DNA from: Longispora sp040681875
GTDB lineage: Bacteria > Actinomycetota > Actinomycetes > Mycobacteriales > Micromonosporaceae
Length of the DNA stretch: 64,000 nt
Direction: 5' to 3'
Assembly (NCBI RefSeq): GCF_040681875.1
Contig: NZ_JBFAZP010000011.1
Location: forward strand, 1 to 64,000
Shown here: positions 17,865-26,794 of the stretch, in pieces
How positions within the stretch are numbered: position 1 is the first letter of the stretch
Layout of the letters: each line of letters begins with the position of its first letter
Translations under genes and position numbers: made by a program
Notes under the pieces: model-generated
The model's input: only the letters and a program-made list of their open reading frames with translations
Databases searched by the model: none
Told to the model about the DNA's origin: nothing

Positions 17865-17978
17865 GTTGCCTCGCTTCGTGATCGTGAAATTGGCGTCTAC
17901 AGGTTAGGCGCAAACCACCACCTACCTGGGTAGAACACCAATTTTCGTCACGTGCGGGGGCGTGGAAGAATCAGCCCT

Positions 17979-18839
17979 GTGACCGCGACAATTCTGGACG
18001 GCAAGGCCACCGCCACGGCGATCAAGGAAGAGCTCCGCCAGCGGGTGGCGAAGCTCGCCGAACGGGGCGTCGTCCCCGGGCTCGGCACGATCCTGGTCGG
18101 CGACGACCCCGGCTCGCACGCGTACGTGGCCGGCAAGCACCGCGACTGCGCCGAGGTCGGCGTCGCGTCCATCGCCCGCCAGCTGCCGGCGGACGCCACC
18201 CACGAGCAGGTCGCGGCCGTCGTCGCCGAACTCAACGCCGACCCCACCTGCCACGGCTACATCGTGCAGCTCCCCCTGCCGCCGCAGATCGACACCCAGC
18301 GGATCCTGGAAGCCATCGACCCCGACAAGGACGCGGACGGGCTGCACCCCGTCAACCTCGGTCGACTGGTACTCGGCTTCGAGGGCCCCCTGCCCTGCAC
18401 CCCTCGCGGCATCGTCGAACTGCTCCGCCGCTACGACGTGCCGCTGAAGGGCGCCGAGGTCGTCGTCATCGGCCGGGGCAACACCGTCGGCCGGCCGCTC
18501 GGGCTCCTGCTCACCCGCAAGAGCGAGAACGCGACCGTCACCCTGTGCCACACCGGCACCCAGGACCTGGCCGCGCACACCGCGAAGGCCGACATCGTCA
18601 TCGTCGCCGCCGGCAACCCCGGGCTGCTCACCGCCGACATGGTCCGGCCCGGCGCCGTGGTCGTGGACGTCGGGATCACCCGGGTCGTCGGCGCCGACGG
18701 CAAGGGCCGGTACACCGGGGACGTGGCGCCCGAGGTGGCCGAGGTCGCCAGTTTCGTCGCACCGATGCCCGGCGGGGTCGGGCCGATGACCCGGGCGCTA
18801 CTCGTCACGAACGTGGTGGAGCGCGCCGAACGCGGCTAG
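17979..18839 (+). CDS. folD: Bifunctional methylenetetrahydrofolate dehydrogenase / methenyl-THF cyclohydrolase
   Basis: A 286-residue cytoplasmic enzyme interconverting 5,10-methylene-, 5,10-methenyl- and 10-formyl-THF with NADP. It supplies formyl-THF to PurN and PurH, both encoded a few kb downstream. Family motifs seen are the catalytic lysine in DPGSHAYVAGKH, VQLPLPPQID, PDKDADGLHP, VVIGRGNTVGRPL and the final APMPGGVGPMTRALL. The GTG at 17979 begins VTATILDGKATA, where family members start; GGAAG lies 10 nt before it. Confidence 0.95.
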   Translation: MTATILDGKATATAIKEELRQRVAKLAERGVVPGLGTILVGDDPGSHAYVAGKHRDCAEVGVASIARQLPADATHEQVAAVVAELNADPTCHGYIVQLPLPPQIDTQRILEAIDPDKDADGLHPVNLGRLVLGFEGPLPCTPRGIVELLRRYDVPLKGAEVVVIGRGNTVGRPLGLLLTRKSENATVTLCHTGTQDLAAHTAKADIVIVAAGNPGLLTADMVRPGAVVVDVGITRVVGADGKGRYTGDVAPEVAEVASFVAPMPGGVGPMTRALLVTNVVERAERG

Positions 18840-18848
18840 TGGTCCGCA

Positions 18849-18889
18849 CGGGAAGGGCCCGCCACGGTCATCGTGGCGGGCCCTTCCCG
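18849..18889. terminator. Bidirectional terminator after folD
   Basis: A perfect 18-bp stem (CGGGAAGGGCCCGCCACG and its complement) with a 5-nt loop lies between the convergent folD and UBP zinc-finger genes. Confidence 0.85.
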
Positions 18890-18897
18890 TCGAACGT

Positions 18898-19161
18898 CTA
18901 GCCCAGCACCTCGTCCTTGTAGCACCAGCGCCAGGTCTCCCCCGGCTCCGCCGACCGCATCACCGGGTGCCCGTCGCGCTCGTAGTGCCCCGTCGCGTGC
19001 CGGTACGGCGAGGAGTCGCAGCACGCGACGTGCCCGCACTCCAGGCACTGGCGCAGATGCACCCAGTCGGTGTTGCCCACCGCCACGCACTCCTCACAGA
19101 AGTCCACCGCGAGCGGCGGCGGCTCGCCCAGGGCGGCCAGGTGCGGGCAGTTATTCATCAT
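18898..19161 (-). CDS. UBP-type zinc-finger domain protein
   Basis: An 87-residue protein made almost entirely of one zf-UBP domain. Zinc-binding residues appear as CPHL, CEECV, CLECGHVACC, H..GHYERDGHPVM and WCYKD. In eukaryotes the domain binds the ubiquitin C-terminus; in actinobacteria, where it is common as a stand-alone protein, the function is not established. It overlaps the end of the Na+/H+ antiporter gene by 11 nt, so the two are translationally coupled, and it closes a run starting at purN. Confidence 0.85.
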   Translation of the reverse strand: MMNNCPHLAALGEPPPLAVDFCEECVAVGNTDWVHLRQCLECGHVACCDSSPYRHATGHYERDGHPVMRSAEPGETWRWCYKDEVLG

Positions 19162-20725
19162 GTCTCCGTTCGAGAAGGGACTCTTCGAGGTCCATGTCGC
19201 GCTGGGCGGCGCGGAGGACCGCCTCCGGCACCCGGCCCTGGTCCCGGGCGATCCGGAACACCTCGCGCTCGGCGTCGAGCATCTGGCGACGCAGCCGCGA
19301 GTACGCCTGGCTGGGGGTCTCGCCGTCCGAGTTGCCCAGCCGCTCCCAGGCGACGTTCGTCCGGTAGTCCACCACCCCGCGCAGCCGCTCGATGACGTGC
19401 ACCGGGGCGGACTCGGCCAGCGCGTACAACCGGTCGAGGGCCGCCTTGCCCGCCTCGTGCTGCACCCCGGCCTCGGCCAGGGCGTCGGCGCGCGGATCGT
19501 CGCGGGGCAGCTTCAGCCGGCGGGCCAGCGCGGGCAGGGTCAGCCCCTGGAGCAGCAGCGTCACCACGATGACCGCGAACGCCAACCAGGTCAGCAGGGG
19601 GCTGTTGTCCACCCCGTCGGCGGACATCAGCGCGGGAAGGCTCAGCGCGGCCGCCAGGGTCACGACGCCGCGCATGCCGGCCCAGGACAGCACCGCCATC
19701 ACCGCGACGCTCGGCCGGGGGCTGCGGTGCCGCACCCGGGGCAGCATGCGGCTCAGGTACGTGCCGACGTACACCCACACGAACCGGCCGACGATCACGA
19801 CCGCGACCACCCCGGCGGTGGCCTCGACCACGACCTCGATCGGGGTGTTGAGGTTCTCGATGATCAGGCGCAGCTGGAGCCCGACCAGCAGGAAGACCGC
19901 GCCCTCCAGCAGGAACCGGACCATCCGCCAGAACGCCTCCATCTGCAACCGGGAGGCCGCCGACATCAGCGTCGGCCAGCGGTGCCCCACCACCAGGCCG
20001 CACACCACGACCGCCACCACCCCGGAGGCGTGGATCTCCTCGGCGGGGATGAAGACCAGGAACGGCGTGAGCAGCGACAGCGAGTTGTCCAACAGCGCGT
20101 TGGTGATCCGCCGGTGCAGGAAACTGATCAGGACCGCCCCGACGAAGCCCACCGCCAGACCGCCCACCACGGCGATCGTGGCCGTCCGGGTGATGTCCCA
20201 CCCCGACAGCGCCTGCCCGGTGGCCGCCGCGACCGCGACCCGGAGCGTGACCAGCGCCGTCGCGTCGTTGACCAGGCTCTCGCCCTCCAGGATCGTCACC
20301 GTCTGCCGGGGCAGGCCGATCCGGCTGGCCAGCGACGTCGCCGCCACCGCGTCGGGCGGGGCGACGATGGCCCCCAACGCGAACGCCGCCGCGAGGGGCA
20401 CGTCCGGCACGATCCAGTGCAGGGTGAGCCCCACCGCGGCGGCGATGAACAGCGCGTGCCCGACCGCGAGCATCAGGATCGGGCGCAGGTTCCGGAGGAA
20501 GTCCGGCACCGAGGTCTCGACGGCCGCCACGTACAGCAGGGGCGGCAGGATGCCGACCAGCACCATCTCCGGGGCGAGCTTGATGTCCAGCACGCCCGGC
20601 ACGAACGAGACGACGATGCCGACCACGAGCAGCATGATCGGCGAGAGCACCCCGAGCCGACGGGCCAGGGCGGTGGTCGCGACGACGGTCGCGACCAGCC
20701 CGACGATCAGGAGCAGCTCTTCCAC
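19151..20725 (-). CDS. Na+/H+ antiporter (CPA1 family)
   Basis: 524 residues. The first about 390 form some 12 transmembrane segments of a CPA1 exchanger, with the conserved GAIVAPPDAVAATSL ion-site motif and GESLVNDATALV. Residues about 400-524 are a charged cytoplasmic tail, helical by composition, typical of the YjcE/NhaP-like group. It expels Na+ (or K+) against protons. It follows purH after 10 nt, which is unusual company for an antiporter and may only reflect gene packing. Confidence 0.9.
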   Translation of the reverse strand: MEELLLIVGLVATVVATTALARRLGVLSPIMLLVVGIVVSFVPGVLDIKLAPEMVLVGILPPLLYVAAVETSVPDFLRNLRPILMLAVGHALFIAAAVGLTLHWIVPDVPLAAAFALGAIVAPPDAVAATSLASRIGLPRQTVTILEGESLVNDATALVTLRVAVAAATGQALSGWDITRTATIAVVGGLAVGFVGAVLISFLHRRITNALLDNSLSLLTPFLVFIPAEEIHASGVVAVVVCGLVVGHRWPTLMSAASRLQMEAFWRMVRFLLEGAVFLLVGLQLRLIIENLNTPIEVVVEATAGVVAVVIVGRFVWVYVGTYLSRMLPRVRHRSPRPSVAVMAVLSWAGMRGVVTLAAALSLPALMSADGVDNSPLLTWLAFAVIVVTLLLQGLTLPALARRLKLPRDDPRADALAEAGVQHEAGKAALDRLYALAESAPVHVIERLRGVVDYRTNVAWERLGNSDGETPSQAYSRLRRQMLDAEREVFRIARDQGRVPEAVLRAAQRDMDLEESLLERRHDE

Positions 20726-20735
20726 ATGACCGAGG

Positions 20736-22280
20736 TTAGTGGAAGAAGTGCCGGGTCCCCGTGAGATAGAGCGTGATCCCAGCCGCCTCGGCGGCCTCGA
20801 TCACCGACGGGTCGTTCCGCGAGCCGCCCGGCTGCACGACGGCGGTGATCCCCGCGTCGAGCAGGACCTGGAGGCCGTCCGGGAACGGGAAGAACGCGTC
20901 CGAGGCGGCGGCGGACCCGGCGGCCCGGTCACCGGCCCGGGCGACGGCCAGCCGCGCCGAGTCGACCCGGTTGACCTGGCCCATGCCCACCCCGACGGTC
21001 GCGCCGCCCTTGACGAGCAGGATCGCGTTGGACTTCACGGCCCGGATCGTCCGCCAGGCGAACTCCAGGTCCTTGAGGGTGGCGGCGTCGGCCGGGGCCC
21101 CGGTCGCCAGGGTCCAGTTGGCCGGGTCGTCGCCCTCGGCGTCGATCCGGTCCGCCGTCTGCAGCAGCACCCCGCCGGAGATCGGCCGGGACTCGACCGG
21201 CGCGGCCGGAGCGTCGCCGATCACCAGGATCCGGCACATCTTGCGGGCCTTGAGGATCTCCACGGCCCCGTCCTCGAACGCCGGGGCGACGATGACCTCG
21301 GTGAACACCTCCGCGACCTGCCGGGCCATCGCCTCGGTGACCGGGCGGTTCACCGCGATCACGCCACCGAACGCGCTCTGCTCGTCACACGCGTTCGCCA
21401 GGGCGTGCGCCGTGGCCACGTCGTCGGCGACCGCGATCCCGCACGGGTTCTGGTGCTTGATGATCGCCACGCACGGCAGCTCGTGGTCGTTCGCGGCCCG
21501 CCAGGCGGCGTCGGCGTCCAGGTAGTTGTTGTAGGACATCTCCTTGCCGGCGAGCTGCTCGGCGTTCGCGAGACCGCCCCGGCCGTGGCTGTAGAGCGCG
21601 GCCTGCTGGTGCGGGTTCTCGCCGTAGCGGAGCACCGCCGAGCGATCCCAGGTCCCGCCGATCCAGGCCGGGAACGCGGTGTCGGCCGGCGGGGCGACGA
21701 CACTGCCCATCCAGGACGCGACGGCCACGTCGTACGACGCGGTGTGCCGGAACGCCTCGACGGCGAGCTGCTGGCGCTCGGCCAGCGTGAGGCCACCCTC
21801 GGCGACGGCCGCGACGAGCTGCGGGTAGAACGCCGGGGAGGTCACCACGGCCACGTTCGCGTGGTTCTTCGCCGAGCTGCGGACCATGGCCGGGCCGCCG
21901 ATGTCGATCTGCTCGATGCACTCGTCGACGGACGCGCCCGACGCGACGGTGGCCGCGAACGGGTACAGGTTGCTGACCAGCAGGTCGAACGGCTCGATCT
22001 TGAGGTCCTCGAGCTGCTGGACGTGCGTCTCCAGCCGGCGGTCGGCGAGCAGACCGGCGTGCACCTTCGGGTGCAGGGTCTTCACCCGGCCGTCGAGGCA
22101 CTCGGGGAACCCGGTCAGCTCCTCGACCCGGGTCACCGCGACCCCGGCGGCCTCGATGGTGTTGGCCGTCGAACCCGTCGACACGATCTCGACGCCCGCC
22201 GCGCCCAGCGCCCGCGCCAGCTCGGTGAGGCCGGTCTTGTCGTAGACGGAGATGAGTGCCCGTCGAATCGGCTGCCTCAC
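20736..22280 (-). CDS. purH: Bifunctional AICAR formyltransferase / IMP cyclohydrolase
   Basis: 514 residues performing the last two steps of IMP synthesis. The N-terminal MGS-like cyclohydrolase domain (RRALISVYDKTGL..., TGSTANTIEAAG) is followed by the formyltransferase domain with KHQNPCGIA and the C-terminal DAFFPFPDGL and QPGGS.ND motifs. The GTG start overlaps the purN stop codon as GTGA. With purN and folD nearby, this is a folate-linked purine block. Confidence 0.95.
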   Translation of the reverse strand: MRQPIRRALISVYDKTGLTELARALGAAGVEIVSTGSTANTIEAAGVAVTRVEELTGFPECLDGRVKTLHPKVHAGLLADRRLETHVQQLEDLKIEPFDLLVSNLYPFAATVASGASVDECIEQIDIGGPAMVRSSAKNHANVAVVTSPAFYPQLVAAVAEGGLTLAERQQLAVEAFRHTASYDVAVASWMGSVVAPPADTAFPAWIGGTWDRSAVLRYGENPHQQAALYSHGRGGLANAEQLAGKEMSYNNYLDADAAWRAANDHELPCVAIIKHQNPCGIAVADDVATAHALANACDEQSAFGGVIAVNRPVTEAMARQVAEVFTEVIVAPAFEDGAVEILKARKMCRILVIGDAPAAPVESRPISGGVLLQTADRIDAEGDDPANWTLATGAPADAATLKDLEFAWRTIRAVKSNAILLVKGGATVGVGMGQVNRVDSARLAVARAGDRAAGSAAASDAFFPFPDGLQVLLDAGITAVVQPGGSRNDPSVIEAAEAAGITLYLTGTRHFFH

Positions 22281-22882
22281 GGGATGTACACCTTTCTGCC
22301 TGAGATCGTCCAGCCCTCGCGGACCAGCCTGCCTACGTACTCAACGAGCTGCGCCCGTTCGGCGACCTTGATCCGCTCGGTGAGGGTCTCCACGGTGTCG
22401 TCGAGCTCGACGGGTACGGCGACCTGGGCGATGATCTGCCCGGTGTCGACGCCGGAGTCGACGAAGAACAGGGTCGCGCCCGCCAACCGGACGCCGTACT
22501 CCAGCGCGTCGCGCGGGCCGTGGATGCCCGGGAAGGACGGCAGCAGCGCGTTGTGCGTGTTGACGTAGCGGTCGCCGAACCGGGCGAGGAACTCCTCGCC
22601 GACCAGCTTGAGGAAGCCGACGGAGACGACGAGGTCGGGCTCGTACCCGGCGACGTGCGCGGTCAGCGCCGCGTCCCAGTCCTCACGGGTCGGATGGTCC
22701 TTCACGACCTCGACGAAGGTGGGGATGCCCGCGTCGGCGGCGATCTGGAGGCCCCTGGCCCCGGGGCGGTCGGCCCCGACGGCGACGATCCGGGCGCCGT
22801 ACGCCGGATCCGCGCACGCTTCGATCATGGCGGCCAGGTTGCTTCCGGTGCCGGACAGCAGGAGGACGAGACGGGCGGCCAC
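22277..22882 (-). CDS. purN: Phosphoribosylglycinamide formyltransferase
   Basis: A 201-residue enzyme transferring formyl from 10-formyl-THF to GAR in purine synthesis. Motifs seen: LLSGTGSNLAAMIEA at the N-terminus, the catalytic triad region NTHNALLPSFPGIHGPRDALEYG, and VDSGVDTGQII. The GTG at 22882 gives VAARLVLLLSG, where the family begins, and AGGAG precedes it. It is the first gene of the purN-purH(-antiporter-UBP) run. Confidence 0.94.
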   Translation of the reverse strand: MAARLVLLLSGTGSNLAAMIEACADPAYGARIVAVGADRPGARGLQIAADAGIPTFVEVVKDHPTREDWDAALTAHVAGYEPDLVVSVGFLKLVGEEFLARFGDRYVNTHNALLPSFPGIHGPRDALEYGVRLAGATLFFVDSGVDTGQIIAQVAVPVELDDTVETLTERIKVAERAQLVEYVGRLVREGWTISGRKVYIP

Positions 22883-23041
22883 AGCAGGACTCCTCGCAGG
22901 TGACACGTCGGTTCGCCTCAACCCTAGTCGGGTTGCCGACCGTGGCTGGACCCAGGGCCGCATCGGGATGTACCGGTTGGCGGTGTGCGGGTACGCTGCG
23001 CACGTCGCAACCCCTGTCATCAGCACGAGGAGTCCAACCCG

Positions 23042-23479
23042 ATGGGTTACCCCAACCAGGACCCGAACCAGCCGCCGTACGGGCAGCAGCCGCAGCAGCC
23101 CCCGTACGGTCAGCAGCCGCAGTACGGTCAGCAGCCCGACCCGTACGCCGCCCAGCAGCAGCCGCAGTACGGCCAGCCGTACGGCCAGCCCGCGTACGGC
23201 CAGCCGGCCCCCACCGGCGAGATCCAGAACTACATGGTGTGGTCGATCCTGACCATCTTCCTGTTCTGGCCGCTGGCGATCCCGGCGATCATCAACGCGT
23301 CGAAGGTCAACGGGCTCCTGGCGGCCGGCGACTACAACGGCGCGCAGGAGGCCTCCCTGGCTGCCAAGAAGTGGGCCAAGATCGCGACGATCGTCGGCGG
23401 TAGCCTCTACGCCCTCTACGCGATCTGCTGCATCGGCAGCCTGATCATCAACGCCGGCAGCGCGAGCAGCGGCTACTAG
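23042..23479 (+). CDS. CD225/dispanin family membrane protein with YGQ repeats
   Basis: 145 residues. Residues 1-60 are a low-complexity tail of PYGQQ and QPQYGQ repeats. Residues about 63-140 form a CD225/dispanin domain with two membrane spans (NYMVWSILTIFLFWPLAIPAI and the C-terminal span) and the loop A.KVNGLLAAGDYNGAQEASLAAKKWAK. The domain is shared with eukaryotic IFITM proteins; bacterial function is unknown, and I infer only a membrane location. AGGAG at 23028-23032 fixes the start. It is divergent from purN and ends at a strong terminator. Confidence 0.85.
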   Translation: MGYPNQDPNQPPYGQQPQQPPYGQQPQYGQQPDPYAAQQQPQYGQPYGQPAYGQPAPTGEIQNYMVWSILTIFLFWPLAIPAIINASKVNGLLAAGDYNGAQEASLAAKKWAKIATIVGGSLYALYAICCIGSLIINAGSASSGY

Positions 23480-23490
23480 GACGGACACCC

Positions 23491-23518
23491 GGGCCCGACC
23501 TCTGTAGAGGTCGGGCCC
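23491..23518 (+). terminator. Terminator after the CD225 gene
   Basis: Perfect 13-bp arms GGGCCCGACCTCT and AGAGGTCGGGCCC with a 2-base loop, 12 nt past the stop codon. Confidence 0.8.
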
Positions 23519-23575
23519 GTCCGTTTCTCCCCGATTTACACTCCTAAATGATTCATCGGTGCATACGATCAGCTC

Positions 23576-24373
23576 ATGACGATGCCACCGCCGCCACCTC
23601 CGGGCGGGCCCGACTACCCGGAGACCCCCCGACCGCCGGACGATGTGCCGCAGATCGTCCCGCCGCCGACCGTGCCACCGCCCCTGGGCGCCGACCCGCC
23701 GAGCAGCCCGCCCCCGCCGCCCTACGGCAGCGCGCCGCCGACCCCGCCGCCCGGCCACGAGCCCGGCACCTACGGCACACCGCCCAGCGAGCCCGGCACC
23801 TACGGGTCGCCGCCCACGAGTTCCCCGCCGTTCGAGACCGGCCCGGGGACATACGGCACGCCGCCCGGCACCTACGGCACGCCGCAGCCGGGGACCTACG
23901 GTTCCCCGCAGCCCACCACCTACGGCTCCGGCCCGAGCGGGATGCCCCCGCCGTCCCACGAGGACGTGCCGATCCCACCGCCGCCCGGCGGGGTGCCCCA
24001 GGGCTACCAGTACCCGCCGGCCGGCAACCCCGGAGCGGGCATGCCGCCCACGATGCCGCCGTACGGCGCGGCCCCGATGGAGCAGCCCAAACCCAAGGGC
24101 AACATCTACGGCATCCTGGCGCTGAGCTTCGGCATCGCCGGCGTCGTCCTGTCCTGGTGCTGCGGGCTCGGCATCCTCGCGGGCATCCCGGCCGTCGTCA
24201 TGGGCGTCCTCGGGATGCGCAAGGCCCAGTCCGGCGAGGCCAACAACCGCACGCTCTCGCTGATCGGCCTGATCCTGGGCGCGGTGGCCATCCTGATCGG
24301 GATCGGGGTGTGCGCGCTCACCGACTGGGGCTCCATCAACGACCGGATCAGCGACATGGACAACGGCTACTGA
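23576..24373 (+). CDS. Proline-rich DUF4190 membrane protein
   Basis: 265 residues. The first about 175 are a cytoplasmic or surface tail rich in Pro, Gly and Tyr with repeated PGTYGTP and PGTYGSP units. Residues about 178-250 form a DUF4190 domain with two membrane spans separated by MGVLGMRKAQSGEANNRTLSL. DUF4190 proteins are common in actinobacteria with no fixed function. Two close ATGs exist at the start; no clear ribosome-binding site was seen. Like its CD225 neighbour it joins a low-complexity tail to a small two-span domain. Confidence 0.82.
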   Translation: MTMPPPPPPGGPDYPETPRPPDDVPQIVPPPTVPPPLGADPPSSPPPPPYGSAPPTPPPGHEPGTYGTPPSEPGTYGSPPTSSPPFETGPGTYGTPPGTYGTPQPGTYGSPQPTTYGSGPSGMPPPSHEDVPIPPPPGGVPQGYQYPPAGNPGAGMPPTMPPYGAAPMEQPKPKGNIYGILALSFGIAGVVLSWCCGLGILAGIPAVVMGVLGMRKAQSGEANNRTLSLIGLILGAVAILIGIGVCALTDWGSINDRISDMDNGY

Positions 24374-24479
24374 GCGGACCACGGTGACGCCCGCGTCGGC
24401 ACATGCCCGACCGGGCGTCCCGCCATTTCCAGGACCGGAACCCGACCCGGCCTGGTCCACGGTCAGGACACCGAGACGG

Positions 24480-25739
24480 CTACCGACGTCGCAGAGTCCT
24501 CAACAACCGATACCCCACGGCCCCCACCGGCGCCCCCACCGCCACAGCCAACCCCCCGAACAACCCGAACTGCCACCAGCTCGGCCCGATCTCGGCCAAC
24601 CGCTCCGCCCCCAACGACCCGCTGGCGGCCAGGGCGAGCAACGCGCAGATCACCGCCGCCGGAATCCCGGCGAGCATGGCGGCCTTCGCCAGTCGGGGGG
24701 TACGCAGCTCCGACCGCCGCGCCAGCAGCGCCCCGGCCAGCGCGGTGGCCAGCAGCGGGATCAGGATCGCGAGCCCGCCGAGCCAGGTCACCGGCCGGTC
24801 GGGCAGCCCCGAGAGGATCGGGAAGCCGGGCAGCGCGCCGAGTTCGACGCTCAGCGGGCTCACCACGGTGTCCACCCCGAACGCGAACCCGGGGCCGACC
24901 AGGTAGCTCATGGCCCAGATCGCGACCGTCGGCGTGTACACCAGGCAGAGGACGGTGAGCCCGGCCTGGCCGGCGACCCCGGTCGAGTAGGACCGGAACA
25001 TGCCGCCCGCCGCGCCCCCGGTGACGGCCGTGGCCACCCCGGCGGCCGCCGCGCCCGCTCCGAACAGGAGCAGCACCCCGACGACGGCGGTGCGCAGCGC
25101 GTGCTGGGACTGGCGCGGCACCCGCCGCCACACCCCGCCGAACAGCCCGGACTCGGCGAGCGCCCCGCCGCCGGCCGTGACCGCGGCGAGCAGGCCCGTG
25201 GTGAGCGCGGCGCGCAACGGCGAGACGGTGAGGCCCTCGGTACTGGCGACGGCGGCGGCGAGGCCACCGATCATCGCGTACACCGCGGCGACGGCGCCGA
25301 TCACCGGGGCGAGCAGCTTGGCCACCTCGCGCGGGTCGGTCGGCGCGTCCGTGATCGAGGCGCCGAGCCCGATGCCCCGGGCGGTGTGCGCGCCGGCCCG
25401 GACGAGGCGGTGCAGGATGAGGCCGGTGAGGGCCAGCGGGGCGAGGCTGATGGTGATGTCGCCGGCCTGGACGGGCACCCCGTGGCCGAGCAGCCAGGCG
25501 ACGGCGCCGAACCGGACCGTCGCGGTCACGGACGCGGCGCTGCTGCCGTCGAGGAGCCAGCCGGCGGCGACGAGGACGATCACGGGCGCGAAGGAGATCA
25601 GCGCGGCCCAGCCGCTGGTCACGACGGCGGCGGTGAGCACGGAGACCGGCTTCTGCCGCTTCCGGGCCGGCGTCGTCGGGGCACCCGTGCGGACCAGCAC
25701 CGTGTCGCGCTGCGCGGCGGTATAGGTCTCCTCGTCCAT
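24480..25739 (-). CDS. DUF6350 (PerM-like) integral membrane protein
   Basis: 419 residues with about ten hydrophobic segments. The segments GDITISLAPLALTGLILHRLVRAGA and LSVELGALPGFPILSGLPDRPVTWLG are typical of DUF6350 proteins, which include mycobacterial PerM, implicated in cell division and persistence. Position upstream of sucCD and next to purN matches the conserved actinobacterial order (perM between sucD and purN). The ATG at 25739 is chosen because MDEETYTA starts the conserved part; a longer frame to 25880 reads through non-coding sequence. Confidence 0.8.
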   Translation of the reverse strand: MDEETYTAAQRDTVLVRTGAPTTPARKRQKPVSVLTAAVVTSGWAALISFAPVIVLVAAGWLLDGSSAASVTATVRFGAVAWLLGHGVPVQAGDITISLAPLALTGLILHRLVRAGAHTARGIGLGASITDAPTDPREVAKLLAPVIGAVAAVYAMIGGLAAAVASTEGLTVSPLRAALTTGLLAAVTAGGGALAESGLFGGVWRRVPRQSQHALRTAVVGVLLLFGAGAAAAGVATAVTGGAAGGMFRSYSTGVAGQAGLTVLCLVYTPTVAIWAMSYLVGPGFAFGVDTVVSPLSVELGALPGFPILSGLPDRPVTWLGGLAILIPLLATALAGALLARRSELRTPRLAKAAMLAGIPAAVICALLALAASGSLGAERLAEIGPSWWQFGLFGGLAVAVGAPVGAVGYRLLRTLRRR

Positions 25740-25857
25740 CGCTGTCCACTCTAGGCGAACATCCGTGCACCTTGACGGGCCAGGGACGACGCGGCGCACC
25801 CCTCGTACCCGGAAAAGGGCCCTGCCCCCGCGCCAGGAGTGCCGACAGGACGCGAAA

Positions 25858-25893
25858 AGGCCCGCCGCACCGCTCGACACGGTGGGGCGGGCC
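25858..25893 (-). terminator. Terminator of the sucC-sucD operon
   Basis: A stem formed by AGGCCCGCC(GCACCG) and (CGGTG)GGGCGGGCCT begins 11 nt after the sucD stop codon. Confidence 0.7.
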
Positions 25894-25903
25894 TCGTCAG
25901 TTC

Positions 25904-26791
25904 TTACAGAGCCTGCACAACCTCGCGCATCAGCCGCGCGGTCTCGGACGGCGTCTTGCCGACCTTCACGCCCACGGCCTCCAGCGCCAGCTTCTTCGCG
26001 TCGGCGGTCCCGGACGAGCCGGAGATGATCGCGCCCGCGTGGCCCATGGTCTTGCCCTCGGGGGCGGTGAAGCCCGCGATGTAGGCGACGACCGGCTTGG
26101 TCACGTGCTCCTTGATGTACGCGGCGGCCCGCTCCTCGGCGTCGCCACCGATCTCGCCGATCATCACGATCGCCTCGGTCGCCGGGTCCTCCTGGAAGGC
26201 GGCGAGCGCGTCGATGTGCGTGGTGCCGATGATCGGGTCGCCGCCGATGCCGACGGCCGTGGTGAAGCCGATGTCGGACAGCTCGTACATCATCTGGTAG
26301 GTCAGCGTGCCCGACTTCGACACGAGACCGATCCGGCCGGAGCCGGAGATGCTCGCCGGGATGATGCCCGCGTTGGACGCGCCCGGGGAGGCGATGCCGG
26401 GGCAGTTCGGCCCGATGATCCGGGTCTTGTTGCCCGTGGCGACGGCGTGCGCCCAGAACGCGGCGGTGTCGTGCACCGGCACGCCCTCGGTGATCACGAC
26501 GGCGAGCTCGATGCCCGCGTCGATCGCCTCGAGGACGGCGCTCTTGGTGTGCGCCGGCGGGACGAAGATGACCGTGGTGTCGGCCCCGGTCTGCCCCATG
26601 GCCTCGGCCACGGACGCGAACACGGGCAGCGACACGCCGTCGACGTCGACCGTGGTGCCGGCCTTGCGCGGGTTCACGCCACCGACGATCTTGGTACCGG
26701 CGGCCAGCATCTTCCGGGTGTGCTTCATACCCTCGGAGCCGGTCATGCCCTGCACGATGACCTTGGAGTCCTCAGTCAGCCAGATAGCCAT
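25904..26791 (-). CDS. sucD: Succinyl-CoA synthetase alpha subunit
   Basis: 295 residues. It binds CoA and carries the phosphohistidine for succinyl-CoA to succinate conversion with nucleotide synthesis in the TCA cycle. Motifs: VQGMTGSEGMKHTRKML near the N-terminus, PNCPGI, and the active-site histidine in KTMGHAGAIISG. It starts 3 nt after the sucC stop codon, as expected for an alpha-beta operon. Confidence 0.96.
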   Translation of the reverse strand: MAIWLTEDSKVIVQGMTGSEGMKHTRKMLAAGTKIVGGVNPRKAGTTVDVDGVSLPVFASVAEAMGQTGADTTVIFVPPAHTKSAVLEAIDAGIELAVVITEGVPVHDTAAFWAHAVATGNKTRIIGPNCPGIASPGASNAGIIPASISGSGRIGLVSKSGTLTYQMMYELSDIGFTTAVGIGGDPIIGTTHIDALAAFQEDPATEAIVMIGEIGGDAEERAAAYIKEHVTKPVVAYIAGFTAPEGKTMGHAGAIISGSSGTADAKKLALEAVGVKVGKTPSETARLMREVVQAL

Positions 26792-26794
26792 GTG

